Assembly (NCBI RefSeq): GCF_025751555.1
Contig: NZ_JAOWLB010000004.1
Location: 124,001-188,000, forward strand
Direction: 5' to 3'
Origin: Ruegeria aquimaris
GTDB taxonomy: Bacteria > Pseudomonadota > Alphaproteobacteria > Rhodobacterales > Rhodobacteraceae
DNA: 64,000 bases
In this document: piece after piece, positions 46,341 to 55,611 of the stretch
Numbering within the stretch: position 1 is the first letter of the stretch
How the letters are laid out: the number at the start of each line of letters is the position of its first letter
The notes under the pieces: model-generated
The model's database searches: none
What the model was told of the DNA's origin: nothing
The model's input: only the letters and a program-made list of their open reading frames with translations
Made by a program: the position numbers and the translations under genes

Positions 46341-46964
46341 TTATGGAAGGTACTCGTCCCGCCAGCGCAACACGATGTTGAACGAAATCGAAATCCGTGC
46401 CGCGTGGCTGAGGTTCACATGCACCATGTGATGCAGGAAAGCGGGCCAGAGCAGCATGTCGCCCCCCTGCGGCAGGATCCGGTGTTCGGGGTCGACCTGC
46501 GGGTCGCCCTTGATCGCCAGCATATTGGCCTGCGGGCGCGGGTCGAAAAAGCTGATCGCGTTGGGGGTTCGGTCGCTGCGGCCCGGCGGTGCATCTTCAC
46601 CTTGTGGCACCCGCACATAATAGGTGCCCGACAGCCAGGAATGCGGATGGTTGTGCAGGTCGTGATAGTCGCCGAACCGGTTCACATTGGGCCAGGCCTG
46701 CACCCTGAAATCCAGCGGATAGTCGATGCCGGTACCGCGCGCGTAATCCAGAACCGCCCGCTCGACACAGGACTTGAGCCAGCCCAGCGCCGGATGCGGA
46801 TGCGCGAAGAGATCACCGGACAGGTAGTCGGTGGTCATCTGGTCGTGCTCCGCATCCATCTGCTCGATCAGTTGGGCAAGGATCGGGTTGGCCTGATCTG
46901 CCCCCGGCAAGCGGATCCGCATCAGGTGAGTCGGCCAAAGCGCGGTAAAGTCCGGCGTGGTCAT
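46341..46964 (-). CDS. 2OG-Fe(II)-oxygenase-like protein
   Basis: A 207-aa protein with the double-stranded beta-helix iron pattern: HNHPHSWLSGTYYVRVP near the middle, FFDPRP, and distally FLHHMVHVNLSHAARISISFNI, where the second His and the Arg bind iron and 2-oxoglutarate. This resembles the TIGR02466-type family of putative 2OG-Fe(II) oxygenases. Substrate unknown. It lies 27 bases before the hypothetical gene and 42 bases after ruvB on the minus strand, probably in one long transcript. Confidence 0.78.
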   Translation of the reverse strand: MTTPDFTALWPTHLMRIRLPGADQANPILAQLIEQMDAEHDQMTTDYLSGDLFAHPHPALGWLKSCVERAVLDYARGTGIDYPLDFRVQAWPNVNRFGDYHDLHNHPHSWLSGTYYVRVPQGEDAPPGRSDRTPNAISFFDPRPQANMLAIKGDPQVDPEHRILPQGGDMLLWPAFLHHMVHVNLSHAARISISFNIVLRWRDEYLP

Positions 46965-47006
46965 TCGTTCCCCTTCCCCCAGACCGCGCCATTGACCGGC
47001 GCCGAT

Positions 47007-48029
47007 TCAGAATAGCTCTGCCTGCCCCGGTGCGGAAGGTGCCGCAATTCCCAGATGCGTCCACGCCTTTTGCGCCAGCATGCGCCCACGCGGGGTACGC
47101 TGGATCAGCCCCTGTTGCAGCAGATAGGGCTCGATCACCTCTTCCAGCGAATCCCGGCTCTCGCTCAGCGCCGCCGAAAGGGTCTCGATCCCGACCGGCC
47201 CGCCTCCGTAACTCTCGGCGATCAGTCGCAGATAGCGCCGATCGGCCCCGTCAAGACCCAGCTGATCCACACCCAGCCGGGTCAGCGCATGATCGGCCAG
47301 TTCGCGGGTGATGCGCCCGTCGCCCTCGACCACGGCAAAATCGACGACCCGGCGCAGCAGCCGCCCGGCGATCCGCGGGGTGCCGCGCGCACGCCGCGCG
47401 ATCTCGCGCGCGCCCGCCTCGTCGGCAGGCGCGCCCAGCTTGCGGGCGTTTCGGGTGACGATCTCAAAGAGTTCGTCCACCGTGTAGAACAGCAGCCGGG
47501 TCGGAATGCCGAACCGGTCGCGCAAAGGGGTCGTCAGCAGACCCATCCGCGTGGTCGCCCCGACCAGGGTAAAGGGCTGCAACTCGATCCGCACGGTACG
47601 CGCAGCCGGTCCCTCGCCGATCACCAGATCCAGCTCGAAATCCTCCATCGCGGGATAGAGCACCTCTTCGACCGCCGGGTTCAGCCGGTGGATCTCGTCG
47701 ATGAACAACACGTCGCGCGATTCCAGATTGGTCAGGATCGCCGCCAGATCGCCCGCCTTGGCAAGCACGGGGCCGGATGTCATTCGGAAATTCACCCCCA
47801 GCTCGCGCGCCATGATCTGCGCCAGCGTGGTCTTGCCCAACCCCGGAGGTCCATGGAACAACGTGTGGTCCATCGCCTCGCCCCGTTGCCGGGCGGACTG
47901 GATAAAGATGCGCAGGTTCGCCCGCGCCTCGGCCTGGCCAATGAACTCGCTCAGCGCCTGCGGCCGCAGGGCGCGGTCGTTATCCTCGGGTAGCGGCTCG
48001 GGCCGCAGGGTCGGGTCGGCGTCGATCAT
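47007..48029 (-). CDS. ruvB: Holliday junction branch migration ATPase RuvB
   Basis: AAA+ motor, 340 aa, with Walker [16 protein letters not shown], Walker [25 protein letters not shown], the RuvB beta-hairpin region, and the C-terminal winged helix ([15 protein letters not shown]...[11 protein letters not shown]). Works with RuvA and RuvC. Confidence 0.97.
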   Translation of the reverse strand: MIDADPTLRPEPLPEDNDRALRPQALSEFIGQAEARANLRIFIQSARQRGEAMDHTLFHGPPGLGKTTLAQIMARELGVNFRMTSGPVLAKAGDLAAILTNLESRDVLFIDEIHRLNPAVEEVLYPAMEDFELDLVIGEGPAARTVRIELQPFTLVGATTRMGLLTTPLRDRFGIPTRLLFYTVDELFEIVTRNARKLGAPADEAGAREIARRARGTPRIAGRLLRRVVDFAVVEGDGRITRELADHALTRLGVDQLGLDGADRRYLRLIAESYGGGPVGIETLSAALSESRDSLEEVIEPYLLQQGLIQRTPRGRMLAQKAWTHLGIAAPSAPGQAELF

Positions 48030-48054
48030 CGGTCACCTTTGGCGCGTCTACATG

Positions 48055-48729
48055 TCATGACTTGGGGGCCAGCAATCTCAGCGCCGCCTTGATCAGCGCC
48101 GCCTCTCCGGCATCCGGCGCCTCTGCCGCCGCCTGCGCGACGGCTCCTGCCGCATCGGACGGGCCATAGCCGAGGTTCGCAAGCGCGGACAATGCGCCTG
48201 CGGTCGCCGCGGCGGCCCCGGCCGGTGCCGCCGACTGAGGCCGCGCGGGCGCTTTCGGTTCCGGCGCCTCGATCACCTCGACCGCGCCCTCCATCGCCTG
48301 GGCCACCGTGCCACCCATGGCCATGACCCCCGGCGCCTTGTCCTTGAGGTCCAGCACGATCCGCTGAGCGGTCTTCGGACCCACACCCTTGGCCGACTTG
48401 ACCGAGGCCCAGTCACCCAGCGCAATCGCGCGGCTCACCCCGTCCGGACCCAGCGCACCCAGGATCGCCAGCGACACCTTGGCGCCCACCCCCTGAACCG
48501 AGCACAACAGCCGGTGCCATTCCTTTTCCACCAGCGACGGAAAGCCATAAAGCTGCATCAGGTCCTCGCGCACCACCATGTCGGTATAAAGCGCGACCAC
48601 CTCGCCCACGCCCGGCAGGGCCGCCATCGTCCGGTCCGAGCAATAGACGATGTATCCGACACCGCGCACGTCGATCAGGATATGATCGGTCGCGCGATAG
48701 TCCAGCCGCCCGGTCAGCTTTCCGATCAT
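48055..48729 (-). CDS. ruvA: Holliday junction protein RuvA
   Basis: A 224-aa protein with the OB domain ([26 protein letters not shown]), two helix-hairpin-helix motifs ([16 protein letters not shown] and [21 protein letters not shown]), a Pro/Ala linker, and the C-terminal RuvB-binding domain. It starts 4 bases inside the ruvC end. Confidence 0.96.
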   Translation of the reverse strand: MIGKLTGRLDYRATDHILIDVRGVGYIVYCSDRTMAALPGVGEVVALYTDMVVREDLMQLYGFPSLVEKEWHRLLCSVQGVGAKVSLAILGALGPDGVSRAIALGDWASVKSAKGVGPKTAQRIVLDLKDKAPGVMAMGGTVAQAMEGAVEVIEAPEPKAPARPQSAAPAGAAAATAGALSALANLGYGPSDAAGAVAQAAAEAPDAGEAALIKAALRLLAPKS

Positions 48730-49223
48730 GCGCGCACCTCCCTCAGGCTCAGCGCCTGCGCTCCGCCGTAATAGGCGTGACAGATTGCGATGGCCAGCGC
48801 GTCAGCCGCATCTGCGCCCTTGGGCAGGCAGCCTGGCAATTGCAGCTTGACCATGTGAATGATCTGTTCCTTCTCGGCATGCCCGACACCGACCACCGTC
48901 TTCTTGACCCGGTTCGGGGCATATTCCCCCACCGGCAAGCCCGCCTGCGCCAACGTCAGGAGCGCCACCCCGCGCGCCTGGCCCAGCTTGAGCGTGCCGG
49001 CGCCGTCCTTGTTGACGAATGTCTGCTCGATAGCGGCCTGATCAGGCTGGTACTTCGCGATCACCTCGACAATCTGGTTGTGCAGCGACAACAGCCGCTC
49101 TCCCAGATCGTCGCCATCCGAATGGCACAACCCGTTTGCAACATGGCTCAGGCGGCTTCCCTTCGATTCGATCACACCCCAGCCCATTGTTCTGAGCCCC
49201 GGATCGATGCCAAGTATGCGCAT
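48726..49223 (-). CDS. ruvC: Holliday junction resolvase RuvC
   Basis: Endonuclease that cuts Holliday junctions, 165 aa. It begins [18 protein letters not shown], with the first active-site Asp, then [24 protein letters not shown] (Glu) and the final [15 protein letters not shown] with two catalytic Asps. ATG 49223 gives the family start. It is the first gene of ruvCAB. Confidence 0.97.
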   Translation of the reverse strand: MRILGIDPGLRTMGWGVIESKGSRLSHVANGLCHSDGDDLGERLLSLHNQIVEVIAKYQPDQAAIEQTFVNKDGAGTLKLGQARGVALLTLAQAGLPVGEYAPNRVKKTVVGVGHAEKEQIIHMVKLQLPGCLPKGADAADALAIAICHAYYGGAQALSLREVRA

Positions 49224-49556
49224 GCTGCCGCCCTGTTCTGCTCTTTTTGAAACTTTTCTCACGAACTAGCACGAAACAAGAACATTATCCAAGCGATTTG
49301 CGCTCACTCCCGTTTTCGACGTCTCGCGGTTCGTTTGCGTCATCGCGCCCAAAAGCGACATGCTGCAACGCAGAAAACGACATGTTTCGAACCCGATTTT
49401 CACCAATGTTTCAAAGGGGTTTCAGCGATTCTTACCTATGTCAAAAATGCATGCCGCACTTGCGCTTTCTGCACTTGCACGGTCTCGAATGAACCCCTAG
49501 ATGCCCGCCATCAGAAAACGAACACGACTTACAGTCTATCACCAAGGACACAGAAA
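49224..49556. other. long leader region between ruvC and the DUF1127 gene
   Basis: This 333-bp stretch has lower GC than its surroundings and holds divergent promoters. It contains short direct repeats (GCACTTGC twice at about 49453-49480; CGACATG twice at about 49360-49395). No convincing small gene is seen: a frame in phase with the DUF1127 gene is open from 49335, but its amino acids are not protein-like. A small RNA here cannot be ruled out. Confidence 0.5.
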
Positions 49557-49775
49557 ATGGCTGCACTGGACACCACCCGCACCATCACTGGCTCGAACGG
49601 CCTCGTTGGCCGGATCGCAGCCGTTTACAACACCTTCGCAACAGCAATCGTCGAATGGAACGACGCGCGCGTCACCCGCAACGCCCTGGCTGAACTTTCG
49701 GATCGTGAACTGGAAGACATCGGCCTGACCCGCAGCGATATCGACGCCGTTGCCGCTGGCAAAGGTGGTTTCTGA
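49557..49775 (+). CDS. DUF1127-domain small protein
   Basis: A 72-aa protein whose last 45 residues are the DUF1127 motif, WNDARVTRNALAELSDRELEDIGLTRSDIDAVAAG. Some DUF1127 proteins in Alphaproteobacteria bind RNA or regulate phosphate and stress responses. ATG 49557 is preceded by AAGGACA. A strong bidirectional terminator follows. Confidence 0.88.
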   Translation: MAALDTTRTITGSNGLVGRIAAVYNTFATAIVEWNDARVTRNALAELSDRELEDIGLTRSDIDAVAAGKGGF

Positions 49776-49807
49776 GCGAGTTTCCCGACCTCCCTCTCGG
49801 GCAAAAG

Positions 49808-49846
49808 AAAACGCCGCATGCCGATAGTCCGCATGCGGCGTTTTTT
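49808..49846. terminator. bidirectional rho-independent terminator
   Basis: Long arms (AAAACGCCGCATGC / GCATGCGGCGTTTT) with a 9-base loop, T-runs on both strands. It ends both the DUF1127 gene and the convergent membrane-protein gene. Confidence 0.9.
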
Positions 49847-49861
49847 CTGCCGAGGGAAAAC

Positions 49862-50206
49862 TCAGCGCAGAACCGGTCCGATTTGCTCCGCAAGCAAGAC
49901 ACTCAGCGGATCGGGCTGCATGACCCAGGCACCGGCCTGTTCCACCGCCGTTCCGCCGGCGAGTTTCTCGACGCGGTAACCATAGGTGTCGCTCCCCAGA
50001 CTGGCGAGCAGAAACCCCTTGAAGACGAAAATGCCGGCGACGAGCAGCAGCAACGCCCGAAGCGGAAGCTTGATCCCGCCACGGCGTGGCTTCATCTCGA
50101 TCAAGCCGTCTTTGCGAATCCGCCCGTAATATCCACGAGTCATGGCCTCGTGTTTCTTGGTCAAACGACGGACCCGGTGGTCAAAGTCGATACGGTTATC
50201 GACCAT
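49862..50206 (-). CDS. small membrane protein of unknown function
   Basis: A 114-aa protein with a basic N-terminus (RVRRLTKKHEAMTRGYYGRIRKDGLI), one hydrophobic helix (about 45-67, LPLRALLLLVAGIFVFKGFLLASLG), and a short outer domain. ATG 50206 is chosen because a GGAGG sits just before it. No family recognised. Confidence 0.75.
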   Translation of the reverse strand: MVDNRIDFDHRVRRLTKKHEAMTRGYYGRIRKDGLIEMKPRRGGIKLPLRALLLLVAGIFVFKGFLLASLGSDTYGYRVEKLAGGTAVEQAGAWVMQPDPLSVLLAEQIGPVLR

Positions 50207-50305
50207 GGCAGCCTCCATACACTGGCCCCCACCAGCGTTGAAACAAAGCTACGTCGAAATTGGGGCGAAACCAAGACCCACACCTAAAATGCCCCTAAAA
50301 CTGGT

Positions 50306-51184
50306 CTAAATTCGGCCATTTTTGGACAGCAGCAGCGTCGTCCAGTCACCAATCTTTTCCCGTTCCACCAGATTGGTTCCAACCTGTGCATAAACCGCGA
50401 TCACGTCATCGGCCTGTTCGTTCAAAATACCCGACAGAATCGCGTATCCCCCGTCGCGCAAATGCGCCGCGACATCGGGCGCGAGCGCCACAAGCGGTCC
50501 TTTGAGGATATTGGCGAAGATCAGGTCATAAGGGGCATGCTTGCCAAGCGCGGGGTGATCGAACCCGGCGGCTTCCAGGCATGTGACCGCCCCCGCCATG
50601 CCATTGGCCTTCAGGTTTGCCTCGGCCACCTCGACCGCGACCGCGTCGATGTCCGAAGCCAGCATCTCGCCATCCCAGACCCGCGCGGCGGCCATGGCCA
50701 GCACGGCGGTGCCGCAGCCGATATCGGCCACCTTGCGCGCCTCGAACCCCTGTGCGATCAACCGGTCGAGCGCGCGCAGGCAGCCGAGTGTCGTTCCGTG
50801 ATGTCCGGTACCAAAGGCCATCGACGCCTCGATCAAAAGCGGAATGCGGCCCTCGGGTACCTTGTCGGCGTCATGGCTGCCATAGACAAAGAACCGCCCG
50901 GCCTCGACCGGGGACAGTTCGCGTTTGACATGGGCGACCCAATCCGTCTCGGGCAGTTCAGACACGACAAAAGGCTGCGCCCCATAGGCCGCCGCCAGCA
51001 GCGCCAGTCCGGCGCCGTCGGGTGTCTCGGTGAAATACCCGCCGACCTCCCACAGGCCCGAGCTATCCTCCAGTTCAAACACACCCACACCCGTCGGTTC
51101 GGGGGTCAGTTGCTCCATCGCCTCGCCCAGCGCCTCGGCCTGGGATTTGCCGGTCAGGGTGGTCAGCGCGGTAAAGGTGGGCAT
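50306..51184 (-). CDS. prmA: ribosomal protein L11 methyltransferase
   Basis: A 292-aa SAM-dependent enzyme that trimethylates L11. The C-terminal domain shows EASMAFGTGHHGTTLGCLRAL, the SAM motif VADIGCGTAVLAMAAA and the substrate motif FANILKGPLVALAP. The N-terminal 90 residues are the L11-binding part. Its ATG overlaps the MATE stop by one base. Confidence 0.93.
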   Translation of the reverse strand: MPTFTALTTLTGKSQAEALGEAMEQLTPEPTGVGVFELEDSSGLWEVGGYFTETPDGAGLALLAAAYGAQPFVVSELPETDWVAHVKRELSPVEAGRFFVYGSHDADKVPEGRIPLLIEASMAFGTGHHGTTLGCLRALDRLIAQGFEARKVADIGCGTAVLAMAAARVWDGEMLASDIDAVAVEVAEANLKANGMAGAVTCLEAAGFDHPALGKHAPYDLIFANILKGPLVALAPDVAAHLRDGGYAILSGILNEQADDVIAVYAQVGTNLVEREKIGDWTTLLLSKNGRI

Positions 51185-52578
51185 CAGCGTCTCCTGTATC
51201 TATCGGGATGCGCGTAGGGCCGTGGCGGCGCAAGGTCAAGCGGTGGCAGCATCTGGCGGCCAAGCCCGATGACGAACCGCCAGCCCCAATAAGCCGCCCC
51301 CAGTCCGACAACCAGACTGCACAAGGCCTGGGCAAAGATCACCCCCTCGGCGCCGTAGAGACCCGCCAGCCACAACGCGGCGGGGAGGGTTAGCACCCCG
51401 TCGCGCAGCCAGTTGGTCAGCGTCGCGCGCCGTGCCTTGCCCAGCGCATTGAACGCAGCGTTCGACACGAATAGCAGTGCGGCAAACACAAAACCGCCCG
51501 CGCCCACATGGGTAAAGGCGCGCAGCACCTCCTGCGCGGGGCCTTGCAGGTCGAACACCGCGGCGATCCCCGGCGCGGCCGCGCTGAGCACCGCCCACAT
51601 GATCAGCGTATAGCCAACCCCGAAGAGCACCGCGTCCCGATATGTCGACCGCAGACGCGCGTGTTCGCGCGCGCCGAAGTTCTGGCCAAAGATACCGCCA
51701 ATGGCCCCCGCCAGCGAGAAGATACCGCCAAAGGCCACGACCGTCAGTCGTCCGACAACCGCCCAGCCCGCCATCGCCTGATCACCGAACTGCGCCATGA
51801 CCGAGGTCAGGATGTAATTGCCGACCGGAGCGGCCAAGTGGGTCAGAATGGCCGCGACGGCAATCGCCATAAAGGGCCGGAGCGTGCCCCTCACATCCCG
51901 TCGCCGGGGCCGCGCCAGCAGGTCGTGCGGCCCGGTGGCAAAGCGAAGCGCCATCCCCAGCATGACGAAGCGCGACAGCACCACGCCCAGCGCCGCACCG
52001 TCCAGCCCCATGCCAAGGCCATAGATCAGGAACGGGTCGATCACCATCGCCACACCGCCGGATGTCAGGGTGACGGACATCGAGCGCACCCCGTCGCCTT
52101 CGGCGCGCAGCGCGCCATTGGCGACCATGCCCGCCGCCATCACACCCAGCGAGGGCACCGTCATAGCAAGATAGCGCGCCGCCAGCGCCGCCGTCTCGCC
52201 GGTCGCGCCGGACAGGCTGACGATCTGGTCGCGAAACACAAAGATAAGCAGGCCGACAAGGCTCTGGACGCCAAAGGCGATCAGCATCGCGCTGGTGGCG
52301 TGCCGTCGTGCCAGGCCACGCCGCCCCTGCCCGATCCCGCGCGAGACAAGTGCCACCGCGCCAATCATCAGCCCGATGCCGACGCTGACCGACAGGAACT
52401 GGATGGCAAAGGAAAACCCGATCGCTGCCATCAGGCGCGGCTCGCCCAGCCGGGAAATCCAGTAGAGATTGGCGGCATCCACCAGGAAAACAAAGGTGAT
52501 GCCCATGGCGCCGGTCAGGGTCATCCGGACGACATGCCCCATGGTCGAGCCGCTCAGGAATCTCCCGCGCCGCTCCAC
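51184..52578 (-). CDS. MATE family efflux transporter
   Basis: A 464-aa integral membrane protein with about twelve helices and the MATE pattern: paired halves with FVFLVDAANLYWISRLGEPRLMAAIGFSFAIQF and the second-half MAGWAVVGRLTVVAFGGIFSLAGAIGGIFGQNFGA. MATE proteins export drugs or organic cations with Na+ or H+. GTG 52578 is the longest start; ATG 52542 would shorten it by 12. It lies 6 bases after an MFS gene. Confidence 0.9.
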   Translation of the reverse strand: MERRGRFLSGSTMGHVVRMTLTGAMGITFVFLVDAANLYWISRLGEPRLMAAIGFSFAIQFLSVSVGIGLMIGAVALVSRGIGQGRRGLARRHATSAMLIAFGVQSLVGLLIFVFRDQIVSLSGATGETAALAARYLAMTVPSLGVMAAGMVANGALRAEGDGVRSMSVTLTSGGVAMVIDPFLIYGLGMGLDGAALGVVLSRFVMLGMALRFATGPHDLLARPRRRDVRGTLRPFMAIAVAAILTHLAAPVGNYILTSVMAQFGDQAMAGWAVVGRLTVVAFGGIFSLAGAIGGIFGQNFGAREHARLRSTYRDAVLFGVGYTLIMWAVLSAAAPGIAAVFDLQGPAQEVLRAFTHVGAGGFVFAALLFVSNAAFNALGKARRATLTNWLRDGVLTLPAALWLAGLYGAEGVIFAQALCSLVVGLGAAYWGWRFVIGLGRQMLPPLDLAPPRPYAHPDRYRRR

Positions 52579-52584
52579 CCGCGC

Positions 52585-53817
52585 CTACTCCGCCGGGGCG
52601 GGTGCGTATTTCGACAGCACCGTTTCGTTGCCCGGTTCGGGATGGCGGGGAATGAGCAGTGACAGCGCCAGCGACCCCAGCGCCATGCATGCGGCCAGAC
52701 CAAACACTGCCGAGGGCGAGACCACCCACAAAAGACCCAGCAGAACCGGCAGGAACACTGCCGCGATATGGTTGATGGTAAAGGCCACGGCAGCCGTGGG
52801 GGCGATATCGGCCGGGTCGGCGATCTTCTGGAAATAGGTCTTCAGCGCCAGTGCCAGCGCAAACAGGATATGATCGATCACATAGAGAACCGCCGCGATC
52901 ATCACTCCCCAGCCAAACCAGTAGATGCCGCCGTAACAGGCAAAGACCAGCGCCAGCCCCGAATACTCGAACATCAGCGTGCGCCGTTCTCCGAACCGCG
53001 CCACCGCCCGGCCCAGCATTGGCGCCGCGATCATGTTGATCACCAGGTTGATCAGGTACAGGCCAGTGAGTTCATGGACGTCGAAGCCGAACTTCTCGAC
53101 CATCATAAACCCTGCAAATACAACGAAAATCTGCCGTCGTGCACCCGCCATGAACTGGAGCAGATAGTAGAGCCAGTAGCGCCGGCGCAGCACCAGTTTT
53201 CTGACCTGCGGGGTTGGCGCCTCGAACTGCGGATAGGCCAAGAGACAGAACAGAGCCATCGCCGCCGTCAGCCCGCCCGCCGCCATGAACACGGTGTTAT
53301 AGCTCAGCTCGAACCGGTCCCAGGTCAGCACGATCAGCCCATAGATCACCAGCGTCGAGGCCGAGCCGGTGGCGACCAGCCATCCCAGCACCTGCGGCGC
53401 CCGGTCCTTGGGCAGCCATTGCAGTTGCAGCGACTGGTTGACCGTCTCGTAATAGTGAAAGCCGATCGAGCTGAAGAGCGTCACCATCAAGAGCCCGCCG
53501 AGGCTTGGAAACCACGCCGTGACGGCGGTCGCGACGCCCAGAAGGACCAATGAAACAAGGCCCAAAACCTGTTCACGCATCACCAGCAGCACGGCGATCA
53601 CACCGATGGCCAGAAAGCCTGGGATCTCGCGCACCGTGTGCAGCAGGCCGATATCGGCACCGTCGAAATTCGCGGCCTCGATCACAAAATTGTTGAGCAG
53701 CGCGCTCCAGGCGTTGAAGGCAATGGGCATGGTCATCGCCATCACGAACAACAGCGTGACGGGACGGCGCCAGAACGGCAGGCTTTGCGCCTCGGACAGG
53801 GGAACGAGCGATCTCAT
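52585..53817 (-). CDS. major facilitator superfamily transporter
   Basis: A 410-aa protein with about twelve membrane helices in two blocks of six and a central basic loop (VRKLVLRRRYWLYYLL). The signature loops of drug exporters are weak, so the substrate is unknown. It begins MRSLVPLSEAQSLPFWRRPVTLLFVMAMTMP. It heads a MFS-MATE-prmA run on the minus strand. Confidence 0.82.
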   Translation of the reverse strand: MRSLVPLSEAQSLPFWRRPVTLLFVMAMTMPIAFNAWSALLNNFVIEAANFDGADIGLLHTVREIPGFLAIGVIAVLLVMREQVLGLVSLVLLGVATAVTAWFPSLGGLLMVTLFSSIGFHYYETVNQSLQLQWLPKDRAPQVLGWLVATGSASTLVIYGLIVLTWDRFELSYNTVFMAAGGLTAAMALFCLLAYPQFEAPTPQVRKLVLRRRYWLYYLLQFMAGARRQIFVVFAGFMMVEKFGFDVHELTGLYLINLVINMIAAPMLGRAVARFGERRTLMFEYSGLALVFACYGGIYWFGWGVMIAAVLYVIDHILFALALALKTYFQKIADPADIAPTAAVAFTINHIAAVFLPVLLGLLWVVSPSAVFGLAACMALGSLALSLLIPRHPEPGNETVLSKYAPAPAE

Positions 53818-53903
53818 GAATTTCCTCTACGCCCAATCCGAACCCTTGGCGAGAGGAAAGCCGGGGCCGCACAGTCACCTTGCGCCGATGCGCAGAACCC
53901 CGA

Positions 53904-53951
53904 ATTGACCGTTTTGTACCGGCCCCGGAGCACCGATTGACCGTTTTGTAC
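53904..53951. promoter_or_regulatory. duplicated 16-bp site between the MFS and YeeE genes
   Basis: ATTGACCGTTTTGTAC occurs exactly twice, at 53904-53919 and 53936-53951, with 32 bases between starts, close to three helical turns. It lies in the divergent 223-bp promoter region, so it is a likely binding site for a regulator of one or both genes. Confidence 0.65.
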
Positions 53952-54040
53952 ACCGCTTCCGCGCCCGAGATGACATAAATCAAATCAGATATTGGAATGT
54001 TTCCCTATAAGTCATCAACCGGAATCGGAGGATGCCCGCC

Positions 54041-55105
54041 ATGGATATCGTCAGCCTTGTCGAGCGTATCGGCGAAGCCCCCACCGCCGCCCTGTTCGGT
54101 CTGATCACCGGCATCACCTTTGGCGTCGCCGCGCAGCGGTCGCGCTTCTGCCTGCGCGCCGCGACGGTGGAGTTTGCCCGTGGCCAGATGGGCGACAAGG
54201 TAGCTGTCTGGCTGCTGACCTTTTCGACCGCGCTGGTCTGGGTGCAGGCGGCGCAGCTGATCGGGCTGATGAACGCCGCCGATGCCCGCATGATGGCGGT
54301 GCCCGGCAGCTGGTCGGGGGCGATCATCGGCGGGCTGATGTTCGGCGCGGGCATGGTGCTGGCGCGCGGATGTTCCGGGCGCTTGCTGGTGCTGGCGGCG
54401 ACCGGCAACCTGCGCTCGGTCGTGTCGGGGCTGATCTTTGCGGTGGTGGCGCAAATGAGCCTGTCGGGCCTGTTGTCGCCGCTGCGCGACAAGCTGGCGG
54501 CGCTGTGGATCACCGAAGGCGGGCGCAACATGAACCTGCTCTCCACCTTTGGCCTGCCGGAATACGGCGGTCTGGTGCTGGGCCTGATGTGCGCGGTGGT
54601 GGCGCTGGTGATCGCGCGCCGCAACGAGATTGGCGCCGCAAGGCTGGTCTTTGCCTCGGGCGTGGGGTTTGCCGTGGCGCTGGGCTGGGTACTGACCTAT
54701 GCGCTGAGCCAGGTGGCCTTTGAACCGGTGCAGATCGAAAGCGCCACCTTCACCGGACCCTCGGCGCATACGCTGATGTTCTTTCTCGACCGGAACGCGG
54801 TTCTGGAATTCGATGTCGGGCTGGTGCCGGGCGTGTTCATCGGCGCGATGATCGCGGCGGCGCTGGCGGGCGAGATGAAGATCCAGGCCTTTGACGGGCC
54901 GGTCACCATGCGCAAGGCAATGATCGGCGCGGCGCTGATGGGGTTCGGCGGGATGCTGGCGGGCGGCTGCGCCATCGGGGCAGGCGTGACCGGCGGCTCG
55001 ATCTTTGTCGGTACCGCCTGGGCGGCGCTGTTCTTCATGTGGGTGGGGGCCATGGCCACCGATTTCCTGATCGACCAGCGCGCCGCCAGCCCCAGAGCCG
55101 CATAG
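54041..55105 (+). CDS. YeeE/YedE family sulfur-compound permease
   Basis: A 354-aa membrane protein with about nine helices and the three conserved cysteine sites of the family: QRSRFCLRAA, ARGCSGRLL and AGGCAIGAG. Relatives such as TsuA import thiosulfate. ATG 54041 is preferred over the ATG at 54032 because CGGAGG lies at the right distance from it only. It is the first gene before a secreted protein and an ECF sigma/anti-sigma pair. Confidence 0.87.
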   Translation: MDIVSLVERIGEAPTAALFGLITGITFGVAAQRSRFCLRAATVEFARGQMGDKVAVWLLTFSTALVWVQAAQLIGLMNAADARMMAVPGSWSGAIIGGLMFGAGMVLARGCSGRLLVLAATGNLRSVVSGLIFAVVAQMSLSGLLSPLRDKLAALWITEGGRNMNLLSTFGLPEYGGLVLGLMCAVVALVIARRNEIGAARLVFASGVGFAVALGWVLTYALSQVAFEPVQIESATFTGPSAHTLMFFLDRNAVLEFDVGLVPGVFIGAMIAAALAGEMKIQAFDGPVTMRKAMIGAALMGFGGMLAGGCAIGAGVTGGSIFVGTAWAALFFMWVGAMATDFLIDQRAASPRAA

Positions 55106-55215
55106 GCGCGCGATCACGAAAACGCGAGGTCACGGATTATTTCCGGCGCGCTGGCGTCCTTTGTTCTGCCGGTTGCATGAGGCACCGGTTGCGTGAGATC
55201 AGAAGGACACCCGAT

Positions 55216-55596
55216 ATGACCCTGAAACCCAGCCTTGCCCTGGCCGCCCTGTCGCTGGCCATTGCCACATCCGCTCTGGCGGGCGCCGCGATCCAGACCG
55301 GCGACACCGCCAAGGGCGCGGTGCTGACCGATGGCAATGGCCTGTCGCTTTATACCTTTGACAAGGACACGCCTGCCGTGTCGAACTGCTATGACGATTG
55401 CGCGGCAAAATGGCCACCGCTCGAGGCCGCCAATACCGCCCGGCCGCAGGGCGAATTCGGCATCGTGCTGCGCGCCGACGGCTCGCGCCAGTGGACCCAC
55501 AAGGGCATGCCGCTTTACACTTGGGTCAAGGATGCCAAGGCCGGTGACATCACCGGTGACGGGGTCAAGGGCGTTTGGCACCTGGCCCGTCCCTGA
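55216..55596 (+). CDS. secreted COG4315-type repeat protein
   Basis: A 126-aa exported protein with a signal peptide (ending ALAGA). Two short repeats of the PF03640 type are seen: LTDGNGLSLYTFDKDT...NCYDDCAAKWPPL and THKGMPLYTWVKDAKAGDITGDGVKGVWHL. The mature part has two cysteines close together that may bind metal or form a disulfide. The family is common next to sigma/anti-sigma genes but has no proven function. ATG 55216 is the start of the signal peptide. Confidence 0.85.
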   Translation: MTLKPSLALAALSLAIATSALAGAAIQTGDTAKGAVLTDGNGLSLYTFDKDTPAVSNCYDDCAAKWPPLEAANTARPQGEFGIVLRADGSRQWTHKGMPLYTWVKDAKAGDITGDGVKGVWHLARP

Positions 55597-55611
55597 CGGC
55601 GGAGCGGTTGA

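Noticed and set aside
49335-49556. 74-codon in-frame extension upstream of the DUF1127 start
   Set aside because: Cys/Thr/Arg-rich, not like the family, and the ATG at 49557 has a ribosome site.
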